From Candolleomyces eurysporus (taxonomy: Eukaryota; Basidiomycota; Agaricomycetes; Agaricales; Psathyrellaceae): a stretch of 64,000 nt of DNA. Shown piece after piece: positions 12,121-22,671 of this stretch. Each line of letters opens with the position of its first letter. Within the stretch, counting starts at the first letter, position 1. The stretch is from the NCBI GenBank assembly GCA_027579435.1, contig JANBPK010000846.1, positions 1 through 64,000 of the forward strand, in the 5' to 3' direction. Under the pieces are notes generated by a model that did not search any database, had not been told where the DNA came from, and worked only from the letters and a program-made list of their open reading frames with translations. A program made the position numbers and the translations under genes.

Positions 12121-15100
12121 GCCTCCCTCACTGGATTCTCAGCTGCATTTGCTCCGACTTTTTCTTTTGGACTAGGTCTGTCACCAGAAGCCGCTCCATT
12201 CCTCAACCGGACCACCCCTGTCGCCGCCATGCTCGAACACCTTCGCACCCAGTGCCATCAAGCTCGTTGGGCGTGAGAACCACATCCGAGGACGTAACTC
12301 TCTTCGATGTCATTTATGTTTGTTTTGTGAGAGGCTGTCAGGACGAAATTGTATATCTGTACCAAACAATATGATCTTATCAGCGACGTGATTTTCCGAT
12401 TGATTGTCCAGAAGAATGGGTGGTACCAAGCCTATCGACAGGTGATTTATCCATTCCGTCTGTAGACCTCTTTTGACGAGTGATGCCGGTGGCCCATTTC
12501 GCAGTGCTCGGGATCCTGGTGGTGCCAAGATTATGTCCACCGACGTTCACTCTTGCAAATTCAGCAGGCGTCCGCTTGATTTCACACATCGGCGGCTCAC
12601 GACCGCTGCTTGCTGAATTACGCCAATCCCTTCTCTCGCGATGCCAACAGCAGTACGTTCTTGTCAGCCCTCATCTCAACGCGACGCCTGATCGATTTAT
12701 TTTGTCTGGCCCGATTGTTGTCTTTACATCAAACAGACCAATTTTCCTTGGTTCTCGGTTTTGATAGTTTGTTTAGTTGCAGAGGTGTACGAAAATACAT
12801 GTTCCGTTCGGTATCCCAGACTGGGCGTACCCCTGGGACCTGGCATGCAGGTTGACCACCGATTCCAACTGACACTCTCATTATACTTAATTGGTTCCTT
12901 ATTGGAACGCTTAGACTTCAGTATCAGGTGCTTGGTCTGTACCACTCCACACCTGACAAATGTTGGTCTATCGATGGTACGCGAGGTTCCTGCTCTTGTT
13001 TGGAAAGGACAATAGGTAGTCTCCGAATTCCAAGCAGATCTAACCCTAATGTTGTACGTGCGTTTTTGAGTTCGGTTGCTGTTACCAACGCTACCATACC
13101 TATCAAGTTGACAGGTCTGGTAGATGTGGCAGCGTCCGACGACGACAGATATATGACGTGTCACTCTGTTCCTGTGAGACCTGGCACCTGTGAGTAAACT
13201 GGAGGTCAGGCAGTTGTGTTGGCTATTACAATGCGCGTCAGATAGGTCAGGGCTACGGAGTGCTGGAGTCTGAGTGGATGGATATATGAACAGGGTCCGT
13301 TGCAAAAGTCAATTACCCTCACGTTTCCACCTATCAGGTATCGGAGGAAGCACAATGACCCATATTTTTTTTTGCAACCTCGAAGACATGAATCACCTAT
13401 TGCTCCACTATCGGACCAGTTTATCTGTATTTACATCTTTCACTGGCCAGTCAAAAAGTAAATGGGGAGTTCTGTCATTTGGTGTTATGATGCGATGAGG
13501 ATTCGTGACGCCGCAACACGGAGAAGGTCATTCGACGAGTACTGTACTGAGGAAAAGCAACATCTCTCAATGACAGATTCGACCTTGGACGTATCTTTGT
13601 CCAAACCTTATCCCGGCGCGTTACCAGTCCCTTCCTAAGAGTGACCATTGATTTATGAACCCAGTAACCATAAGATCATTTATTGACGTGAATATGAGAT
13701 AAGATTGAAGAAACAGACTGCCAACTGCAAGATCCGAGACGTTTTCCGAATAGTCTCTTTGTCCGCCCTCAGGTGGGAAGCATCCACAGAAGGAGGCGGA
13801 ATAACGACGTTGGTGATTCGTTTCGGAGCCTCCTCGCCACGCGACGCCGCCGGATCCCGCGTCTGGATGACTTTCAGAATAGTAGATGTGGTAGGCTTAG
13901 AGCATCGCTTCTCACAAAGCCCATGGCGTCATTCTCCTGAATAAAGGAGCGCAGGGAGAAAGTAAAGCGTTCGGCAATGTCGGTGGTGCTTTCATTTTGG
14001 TCGCCATCGGCGTTACCAAATCTATCGCTCCTGATAATCACTTATCAACAATTATAAACCATATGTAACCCTTGGATACATTATAAATATTTTACTGATT
14101 ATAAACGATTATCTAGTCTTATCTGCGGCTCACAAATTCCGTGATGTGGGGACGCTGATGAAGATTTGATCAGTCAAATAAATAATGGAAATAATTGCGA
14201 GATTGGGTGCAAACCTGTGACAAACAGGCATGTTGTTGCCAGCAGGGCCGTCAGAAGAAGACGGTGTGCGAATGAGAATCGCATGGAGGGTTCAATGAAT
14301 TATGGCCAGCGATAGGAGTAGGATGCTTCAAAGTGAGCCTGCGCCTGGCGTTCGCAGGGAATGGACCCAGATGGAAGCAGTTGAGTTCAACACCCACCCA
14401 GAAGGCTCGTTTATATGCTGTTGACATTACCCACGCCACGAGGCATTCGTCTGACCCATTGGGCGGGTGCGCCCGCAAAAGCGCTGCATCTTACCGATCG
14501 TTGGTAACAACTTAACAATGAATAACAGCATGACAACAAGTAGAAGGACTACAGTTACCAGCTCATCAAAAGGTCTTTCAACGAGTATGCATTTCAACAT
14601 AAAAGGAATTGAAAACCCACGAAACGTAAATCGCAAAACAGCAGCCGCGTGATGACTGCAGATGCCGGAAGCACCGTCTTGGCACTCGTCGACCCCGTAG
14701 TACCCAAGTCAAAAACAAAAATGCCTCGGAATTGCTCCGTCAACGGACCCGAACATAATCTTTTCACAATTCTGGCTTTATGCGTTCAGTGTCTCCACGT
14801 GGTGTCCTTCAAGACTGAGGCGACGCCTGGTTGATCATCCGTGACTCGCCGTATCACTGAATTATGAGGTGGGTCAAGGCTTGGTCAAGGCTGCCTTCAG
14901 CCCACTGCACTTACCCGATATATGGAGGGGGGNTATTTGACAAGCTTTGCCAGTGGTAGCAAAGCGGAAGTTGCTAGCTCCTTACACATACTTAGCCAAA
15001 AGCACATGTGTAGGTGCCGCCAGTCTCATTTCTCCAGGTCCCCGTCTTCGCATACTTGCATGCTTCTTTATGATGACGGGAATGTTAGTTCTAATAGCTG

Positions 15101-15346
15101 AGTAATGCATTGAATGTAAGCAACGTAATTGGGAGTCAACTACTCGCCGGGCGGCCGGTGCTTAGCGCTGGCAAACTACTCTCCACAGCCTCTCGTGCGA
15201 CGATCGGGCTCCTCAAAGTCCGCATGTCTGTCTCAAGCCATGAGGCCATCCAGAATGTTCAAGTCCAAAATTTTGCCGAAGTAGATCTCCTACCATGAGA
15301 TGACCGTCTCAATGGAGTAGAGCTGCGCTGGAGCCTGCAGGAAGTC
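12121..15346. other. intergenic, no gene recognised
   Basis: About 3.2 kb without a recognisable gene. The longest frames (12724-13305 minus; 12928-13197 plus) lack motifs, biased composition and splice logic. An AT-rich stretch lies at about 14040-14120. An N at 14933 follows a G run. Confidence 0.5.
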
Positions 15347-15789
15347 ACTAGACAAAGTTGTAGACTGGTGACCAGACATGTATAGTAATCACGGTCATAA
15401 TATGTTCACTTTTGGTCACTCCTGAAAATGCCCACAGCAAACGTGGGTTTGTTAGAGGTAACATGGTCGTCCACTTCCCGTACGTACAGATTAGACTAAC
15501 AATTCGGAGAGCTGGGCTACATCTACATCTGTTACGACGATTGATAAGAGGCTTGGCACAGTTTATAAGTTGAAGGTCATGGGTATAAATACAGTGTAAG
15601 CGATACTGGGCTAGAGAAAAAAATCGCAAGATAAATACTTCTACGACAAATACGCCAACAATACTTCTTGGAATTGTTGGTCTTCAGTGCCATTCGAAAG
15701 AAGATCTAAGCATGGGGCATATGGTCAAGGTACTTGTGAAGACTTCAATGTGGCAGCCGATCCGGAATCTGCGTTTGAGAAGGGGTCAC
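15347..15789. repeat. 443-bp direct repeat, copy 1
   Basis: This block reads identically to 16072-16514 (offset 725 bp). It contains a TATAAATA motif near 15589 on the plus strand and a perfect 8-bp hairpin CCAACAAT/ATTGTTGG at about 15656-15682. A 93-codon minus-strand frame occurs identically in both copies but has no family resemblance I can see. Confidence 0.95.
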
Positions 15790-16071
15790 GTTATGGGCCG
15801 TTGCGTTGCACGGCATATTCCGAGGACTCAAGGGGGTTCATGGCCCTTGGAAAGTGCTCTTGTATTTTTTTACTCTAAAATTATAAATATAATAAAATTC
15901 ATTATGAACCTTCAGAGTTTGAAATGCAATGAAAAGATTTGCACATCGAGGGGTTTGAACATAAAGCTACGGTCATGGTCACATGATATACAAGTCACTG
16001 GTTCTTATAAGCCTGTTTTCTTGGCACTGGGAACCTGCAGGGTACAAGTACCCGAGGATAGAGTCCTCGGA
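15790..16071. other. 282-bp spacer between the two direct repeats
   Basis: AT-rich, with no coding frame of note. Near its ends are TCCGAGGACTC (15819-15829) and its reverse complement GAGTCCTCGGA (16061-16071), an 11-bp inverted pair. The right member also folds with an adjacent CCGAGGA into a short hairpin. Confidence 0.8.
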
Positions 16072-16514
16072 ACTAGACAAAGTTGTAGACTGGTGACCAG
16101 ACATGTATAGTAATCACGGTCATAATATGTTCACTTTTGGTCACTCCTGAAAATGCCCACAGCAAACGTGGGTTTGTTAGAGGTAACATGGTCGTCCACT
16201 TCCCGTACGTACAGATTAGACTAACAATTCGGAGAGCTGGGCTACATCTACATCTGTTACGACGATTGATAAGAGGCTTGGCACAGTTTATAAGTTGAAG
16301 GTCATGGGTATAAATACAGTGTAAGCGATACTGGGCTAGAGAAAAAAATCGCAAGATAAATACTTCTACGACAAATACGCCAACAATACTTCTTGGAATT
16401 GTTGGTCTTCAGTGCCATTCGAAAGAAGATCTAAGCATGGGGCATATGGTCAAGGTACTTGTGAAGACTTCAATGTGGCAGCCGATCCGGAATCTGCGTT
16501 TGAGAAGGGGTCAC
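16072..16514. repeat. 443-bp direct repeat, copy 2
   Basis: Second copy of the 15347-15789 block, with no difference seen by eye. The sequence TCACT occurs at the outer left boundary (15345-15349) and at the outer right boundary (16511-16515), which could be a 5-bp target duplication. Confidence 0.95.
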
Positions 16515-17080
16515 TGTTAAGTGGGAATAGCGCCACAGCAAGGTGAGCACTATAAGCTAGTATGGCAAGCAAGGAATTAGCAAGTTCAGACCTTGAAGGG
16601 AGTGAGAGCCCGAATGGTCTGCACCCCTCTACTTCGATCTTTCATAAATAAGTTGCGGGTGTTGGCTCATGGCTTCCACTACACCAGAGGACTGTCTGTT
16701 TGTGAAGAATCAGAATATGCAGCAGTGTCTTTGGGATACACTGACGGTTCAAATATCTTCAAGTTGGACGCTTCCATCCGAAGGTCGTTGGACCCAGTAG
16801 AGATTCGAGAACCAGGCTACAAACCACCGAAGAAAAAACGGTAACCGGGCCAGAAAACCCTCCGTGGGTGGCTCGTGCCTATCGGTATCCCTTTCAATGG
16901 AGCCCGGAGGGCTGGGTTCATGACCTATAATGAATTAAGGTCAACAATGTAGAGCTCTGATAGAAGTGGCTCCTACTTGCCGTTGCCGGTGCCCTCAAAT
17001 ACTGGTGAACGAAATCCGGCCAGACTTAATGAGCTAGCGGAAGCTCTGAGCATTGACCGTGGGGTATAGGTGTATGATGT
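16515..17080. other. intergenic, no gene recognised
   Basis: A short plus-strand frame at 16593-16844 (83 codons, basic C-terminus PPKKKR) has no support beyond being open. Nothing else is recognised. Confidence 0.45.
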
Positions 17081-17722
17081 TTATGGCTTACATGCATTGG
17101 TAAGACAGGAATTATGCTGCCGTTGCGGTGAACGGCTCGTGCCCGAATGAACTGGAACCTGGATCGGAGGTCTGCCCTGATTCACGTTCCTGATTAATAG
17201 GAATGGCGCGCGTACGACCTGAACTTGTCGCTCAAGGACCGTAGGGGGCCGATCTGACACGGAGTCATTCGCTGAAGGTGGAATTTGGACCGATTCTGAG
17301 TATTGAGGTTGAAGTTCCTCACTGGACTCTGGAGCACGGGTAGGAAGCTCGTAGTCCATACCACAGGCAGAGGAATACTGTGTAGACATCGTGGGGTAAT
17401 ATTGGCTGGGGGTTCGCTCAGCCCCTAAAAATGAATTCAATGTGAAGACGTGTCGCGGTATTGAGCCAAGGAACTGGCGCTTACGGAAAGTTGATCTAGT
17501 GTTGCCATTGAGGCTGGAGTTGCGGGCTCGTGTTGAGTTGTCGTTGTTTGAGTTGGTCGTCTCAATAGCTGTCTGATTCTGAGAGTTGTAATAGCTGTAA
17601 TAGTTGGCGGAGGATTGGTCAATGTAGATCATGGTGACCATAGGAGCCGCTGGCCTCTCCCGTTCACCCAGAAAAGTTTCTGATCGGTTTTCCTGAGCCT
17701 GAGAGGACGGTTGTTCAGCCAT
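17081..17722 (-). CDS. hypothetical low-complexity Asn/Ser/Gln-rich protein
   Basis: A single 213-codon frame without introns. The N-terminus (MAEQPSSQAQENRSETFLGE) is polar. Residues 35-75 are rich in Asn, Ser and Tyr (NYYSYYNSQNQ, SNNDNS). Later parts are Pro/Ser-rich with no domain. Length and amino-acid bias make it more credible than the shadow frames nearby. There is no signal peptide or membrane segment. The function is unknown. Confidence 0.4.
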   Translation of the reverse strand: MAEQPSSQAQENRSETFLGERERPAAPMVTMIYIDQSSANYYSYYNSQNQTAIETTNSNNDNSTRARNSSLNGNTRSTFRKRQFLGSIPRHVFTLNSFLGAERTPSQYYPTMSTQYSSACGMDYELPTRAPESSEELQPQYSESVQIPPSANDSVSDRPPTVLERQVQVVRAPFLLIRNVNQGRPPIQVPVHSGTSRSPQRQHNSCLTNACKP

Positions 17723-19060
17723 TCTTGAGACTTATCGCAAGAAGGCCGCCAGGCGGTAGGGCTAAAGGGGCGAGAGGGCGTCTTATCAGGTTCAGAAACA
17801 GTACGCTCGAGATTTCTCCAATCACTGTGCGAACCACTTACGATGTAATGTTGAGAAATGGAATCCGCTGCTCAGCCAGGAAACTTCATGTTGAGTCGGC
17901 TTTTATATATAGAAAAATGAAAATCGTCGAATCCAATGGCCGATGTGTGCCTTTGTGGAACCATCTCCGGGACAAGAAAGGTGTTCTCTTCCACCTCCGT
18001 CGAGTACTGCTAAATCGGGGGATGGATCTAAGCGAGGGACTAACCGCACTACGAAGATCTTCCTGGGTACCACCTGGGGCGCCCTGGGCAATCCCTGGAC
18101 AACCGTGGCAGGTACCTGGGGGTCCCTGGATTACGGAAAGACCCCCTCGATGCAATGTTTGGAAAAAGTGACCAAAAGACTTGTGCGAAATTTGGGTTTG
18201 AGCACTGGAACGAGCGCGCAGCACAAAGAGGGCCTCTGCTGAACGAGCAAGCTAGCGCTAGCTTTCATCAATGGCGTTTTAGGGTGCTTGTCCAATCACC
18301 TCCCTGGCAGGTACGATCTCCGCGAGTGCAGTGAATGCCTGGGAGATGGACTCGAGAAATTCCAGTGACCCTGCCGGTATAGGTTTCCCTGGAAAAGTGA
18401 ATGTACTACTACTTGGAGTTTAGGGATTTCCCCGGTTTATCGGGAAATGATCGATTAACAATTCTACACGAATTGCTTAATGAAGTTGGGAAAAGCCTCG
18501 TCAACCATATTACGACGCCCGGTCCAGGCAAGGGTTATCATGGACCCTGAAGCTTGAAGAGCGGATTTCTTGTAATGGAGTTGGGAAGAGCCTCGTCAAC
18601 CATATTAAGGCGGTGTACGACGCCCGGATGATGACGGACCCCGAAGAGCAAATTTTCTGTCCGCAGCTCGAACCCTGAGCCTCCTCACTCCATTGCAGTC
18701 CCATGCTCGCCAGAGAAGTTCAGTCAGCTTTCTTCGTTGGGGCCGAACAACCCGGAAAACGAAACTGGTGGAACCTATCCATATGTTTTTGGCTACTGTT
18801 TGTCAAATAAGCGCTTGGTAGCAGTGTGCGCAGAAAAAGATGCCGTGAGTCCTCTGCTTGAACTAGCCACTGGATGCATCGTCTTATGGGTGTCGCTGAG
18901 TGAAGGAAGCACGATTTGTTCAAATAGGCAACTAAACTTTGATTCTCCCAAGGCAAATGAATCCGCTAGGGTTGGGCGTAGCAGGAGCGCATAGTAGCAG
19001 CAAATATCCGCCACTCTAGTAGCGGTTCTTTTGCGTACAGCACGTACATACACCCCCCGA
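17723..19060. other. intergenic, no gene recognised; short duplications
   Basis: No convincing gene. The region at 18060-18140 is a run of imperfect ccctgg/tacctggg motifs. A 95-bp tandem duplication at 18486-18665 is listed separately. Confidence 0.5.
18486..18665. repeat. diverged tandem duplication, 95-bp period
   Basis: The phrase ttgggaaaagcctcgtcaac at 18486 recurs as ttgggaagagcctcgtcaac at 18581. Each copy is followed by catatta and then by acgacgcccgg and a gacc-c-gaag tail. Confidence 0.8.
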
Positions 19061-20445
19061 TCAAACAAACACGATATCCTCAGCCCTCGCCCCATCCCTA
19101 GCCAACCTCAACGCAGCAATCTGCGAACTCAAACTCGAATACCCATTCCCCACGAAGGCATCCGCGCGTACAGCCAACTCCATATCCACGCACACCTTCC
19201 AGTCCCGTTCGCCCCTCTCCACAGGTATATCGCTGGACTGGGTGACTTGGAACATCGGACCGCCTTTCCACCCATTGCGCCTCGCCCACCCTTGGTCCAT
19301 CAAAGCGGCTTTGAGTTTATGGTATTGCAAATAAACTAGGGGGTGGTCGATGGCGCCGTCGTGCAAGATATGTATTCGCCGGAGGTGAGGTTTACTGGCA
19401 GCAAGGCGGGTTATAGCGGAGAGGATGCGGGGGAGAGAGGGGTAGCAGTGGGTATAGATTGATTCGGGGGAGGTGAGAGAGAGGGAGGGGGGGAGTATGG
19501 AGGAGGAGAGTGCGGGAAGGGTGGACCAGGTTGTGAAGCCTGTTTGGCGGGTTTTGAGCCAGGCGCAGTGGGCCTCGAAGTCGCCTAATAATGGGGTTGA
19601 TTGATTGGATTATTTTTGGCTTAACCTTGAGGTAGTAGGAAATTTACCCCGGCGTAGATGCAGAGCCATGTATGACCCATCGTATTTCATTGTTCGGTTA
19701 GTTTTGAAGTTGAGGGCTTCTTCGGTTTTGTCGATCACAGACAGGACTTGTGGGGACCACTCAAAGTGCGTATTAAGGTATTTCTGGTAGCTGGGCCAGA
19801 TATCGTGTATCCCTGTAGACCCAAGGTAGCTGAACCGCCGTTCATCAGCAAAGCAACACCTCGAAGAAAACATCAACTCACTTCCAGTTGAACAACCAAT
19901 CATCAACGACGATGCACCTATCCTCCTTGCTTAGAACGTCCTTCGCATGGCTCCATTGGCGGTTGTGGTTAGTGACAAGCGTGACGTGCTTGACATCCGA
20001 CTCTGGGCACACTTCGTTGAAGGTGGCTTCGCTTATACTTCCCCTCGTTGGACCGCGAAGGAATGCGGACAAGGGTACAGCAGCCTTTTCACCCCTTGGG
20101 CGCCAGATGAAGGGTTGGTAGACGTAGGTTCTGCCTGTCTGCAGAGCGAGGTGGTGGAATAACAGGATTTCTTGGGCCTATATACGCTCATGAGAAATGG
20201 ATGACTTATATGGATTACGGACAAACCTGGTTATTAAACCCAGCTCCTTGAAGCTGTTTGAACTTTACATACTTCCTCTGCTCTGTGTTACGAATCAAGT
20301 CTTGCGAGTCCTTGAGTTCGGATTGGAAGAGCGCGTCGTAAAGTGCGTATGGAGGGCGGAGAGTGTAGTAGATGTATCCTGTGAGCGCAAGGGCGAAGAC
20401 GCCGAGGACTGAGAGGCACCGTAAGATCACCCATCTTGGTGGCAT
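19061..20445 (-). CDS. protein O-fucosyltransferase-like type II membrane glycosyltransferase
   Basis: Four exons join in phase: 20445-20227, 20177-19882, 19829-19648, 19584-19061, giving 406 aa. Residues 5-28 (VILRCLSVLGVFALALTGYI) form a single signal-anchor helix, so the enzyme should face the secretory-pathway lumen. Family marks are GAGFNNQ near residue 70 (donor-nucleotide region), ALHLRRGDFEAHC (the HxRxxDF-type motif of GDP-fucose-dependent transferases) and DAFVGNGYSSLSSQIAALR near the C-terminus. By family the reaction would transfer fucose from GDP-fucose to a protein or sugar acceptor; the acceptor is unknown. The start codon is 250 bp from the divergent mitochondrial methyltransferase gene, suggesting a shared promoter. 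I am confident of the superfamily but not of the exact enzyme. Confidence 0.8.
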
Positions 20446-20694
20446 CGCTGACTATCCTCCCCGAGTCGAGGGGCTTTGGCAGAGCCTTTGAGATGGCGTC
20501 GTGGTTGTCGAGGAACTTGAGTCTGGAGCATCTCCGCTGCGCTGATGAGGGACTTCTCATCTCGACAGCCCGTGATGGCAGCGCTCATCATAGCAATCCT
20601 GGGAACCACTTGCCCAACCTGACAACGCAAATCCGGCGGCATGAACGTCACGACTATCCCGCTGCCACCGTGTTCCGGATTCCTCTAGCTTTCA
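20446..20694. promoter_or_regulatory. short divergent promoter region
   Basis: The 249 bp between the minus-strand O-fucosyltransferase-like start (20445) and the plus-strand methyltransferase start (20695) must contain both promoters. I do not see a clear TATA element. Confidence 0.5.
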
Positions 20695-22494
20695 ATGTCT
20701 CTACTGCGACTCGAACGCACAACGTCGCGTCTATGCTGGCGACACCGAGCAGCAGCGTCTCTCCTCCACCTCAACCTTAACGCCAATACCACCACACCAA
20801 GGCGAAATAGACCTGGCTTTCCCTTGTCCAAATCCATCTCCTCGACCGCCACCTCCAACAAAGACCTCACAGATGCGGAAGCTAAACAGATGCTCAACAA
20901 GGTCTCCTCATCCAAAATGATCTCCATGCCGAGAGTAGCACCAGAAGGCACTGAGCTACCGCCTGTAGAAGACTGGGTCAAGACATTCAAGTTTTCCGAG
21001 AAGCGGAAACGGAAGACGCTGTGTAATGTGGAGACCGCGAAAAAGTTGGCGGAATTGTTCGTTCCGGAAGGAAGCAAGGATAAGATCATTGTCGAGGCGT
21101 ATGCGGGTCAGTAGAGGTCTCTACTTTGGATTTTAGAGGTGAGGTGTTGACAGATTTCTTCATTCTAGGTCCTGGACTGCTTTCAAGAGCTTTGTTGGAT
21201 CTTCCGAGAGAGCGTATCAAGAAGCTCATTCTCATTGAAGAGGAGCCGCATTTCAGGGAATGGTTAGAGGTGAGTATTGGCTTCCTTCGTACCCAAAGAG
21301 AAGGCTCTGACACGGTCATACGCGTAAAGCCTCTACAGAAGGCAGACGACCGCGTGCACGTTGTCCCGGAAGACGCTTTCTGGTGGACAACGTACAACAA
21401 AATGGAGGAGGACGGTCTCCTCGATGGCGTTGGAACACACGACTGGAGCGAAGGTATGTTCGGTGTTATGCTAAGCAGGGAACAGGACTCATATCCCGGC
21501 GTATTCTAGTCCACCCGAATCTCCACTTCATCTCCCAAATCCCCAATAATGTCCACGGCGAACAGCTCATCTCCCAACTATGCCGTGCCATCCCAGACCG
21601 AAAATGGTTCTTCAAATTCGGACGCGTCCCACTCGACCTGATCACAACCACTACTATGCACACTGTAAGTACCTCTGCGCGTTTCTCTCTCTCTCTCTCT
21701 TTCCGCCAACTAGAACTAATGTCTCACTGTGTCTTATCTCCAGAGACTCTCAGCACCAACAGGCCACAAGCAACGCACCAAAGTCGGTGTAATCACCCAA
21801 GCCGTAGCCGACTTGCAGTCCCTTGTACCATTAAAGGACTTGGAACCTGCGTCGCAGCACTTTTTCTACCCCTCTAAACGGAATTCTAGTAGTGGTCAGT
21901 TGAGGCACAGCAAGATTGCTGAGATGCCTCAGCAGCATGTGAGGGTTGTGCCTCAGATAGATGGGGTATGTGTTTGTTTTCTTCTCTTCCGTTGTTATCT
22001 CAGAACTAACTGTGTTTTGAACTGACTTTGATGACTTTTGGCTTTGGATTGATGTGTACAGGCTATTAAACCTGATAGCCTCGATGCATGGGACTATGCC
22101 GTGCGTCAGCTTATGATCACGAAAGCGACATCTCTATCCAAGTGTATTTCGTACGTTTGTGTTTCCCTGCTTTCCTTCCCCTCTAACAACAGCTCACGTT
22201 CCAAACAAAACCAACAGAGCCCTTGGCCCAGGCGCTGTCTCCCTCCTCAAGAAGCTCACTGACCCGTCCTTACCCCCTGAGAAACGGGTAGACGTCAAGA
22301 AAGCTCCGAGGGATTTGTCGACAGAGGATTGGAAGATCTTGGTCGATGTTTTCGAGGAGTGGCCTTTCAGACCTGAGGTAAGCAACACTTAATATTCTAC
22401 CTGGGTGTCCGGGACGATGGTTAAACATTTGAATTTTTAGCAACTGTCGATTGACAAAGCGTTTATCACGGCTGGGAAGCATGGTGCGCGGTAG
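20695..22494 (+). CDS. mitochondrial rRNA adenine dimethylase / mtTFB-type methyltransferase
   Basis: Eight exons join in phase: 20695-21106, 21169-21269, 21330-21453, 21510-21664, 21744-21965, 22062-22150, 22218-22377, 22441-22494; 438 aa. The first ~50 residues are Arg/Ser/Leu-rich without acids (LLRLERTTSRLCWRHRAAAS), a typical mitochondrial presequence. IIVEAYAGPGLLSRALLDLP matches SAM motif I of the KsgA/Dim1/TFB family, and KKLILIEEEPHFREWLEPL fits the next strand with its acidic SAM contact. The family dimethylates adjacent adenines of the small-subunit rRNA helix or serves as a transcription factor for mitochondrial RNA polymerase; which role applies here is not decidable. The first donor is the weaker GTCAGT. 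Confidence 0.8.
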
Positions 22495-22671
22495 TATCAC
22501 AGATGCAAGGACCAGGAGAGTACTCGGGCGTTGATAGTAGTATACTTAGATGCTGCTGTATGCAATAAATAATCATTGACAACTACATAATAGATACAAT
22601 AGCAAAACATGTAAACGAGCATGAGATATCCACATCCAAGTGACCCAAGACTTCTCTCTTCTCTTGTCGTT

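Noticed and set aside
13038..13046. Telomere-like taaccctaa word
   Set aside because: A single occurrence without tandem repeats.
12724..13305. 193-codon minus-strand open frame
   Set aside because: No motif, no composition bias, and opposing frames of similar quality overlap it.
16050..16080. Helitron-like 3' end (hairpin followed by CTAG)
   Set aside because: The next base is A rather than the expected T, the same CTAG begins the other repeat copy without the hairpin, and no TC start was found.
15347..16514. Classical LTR retrotransposon
   Set aside because: The repeats do not begin TG or end CA, no primer-binding site or polypurine tract is evident, and there is no coding content. Kept only as an unexplained repeat pair.
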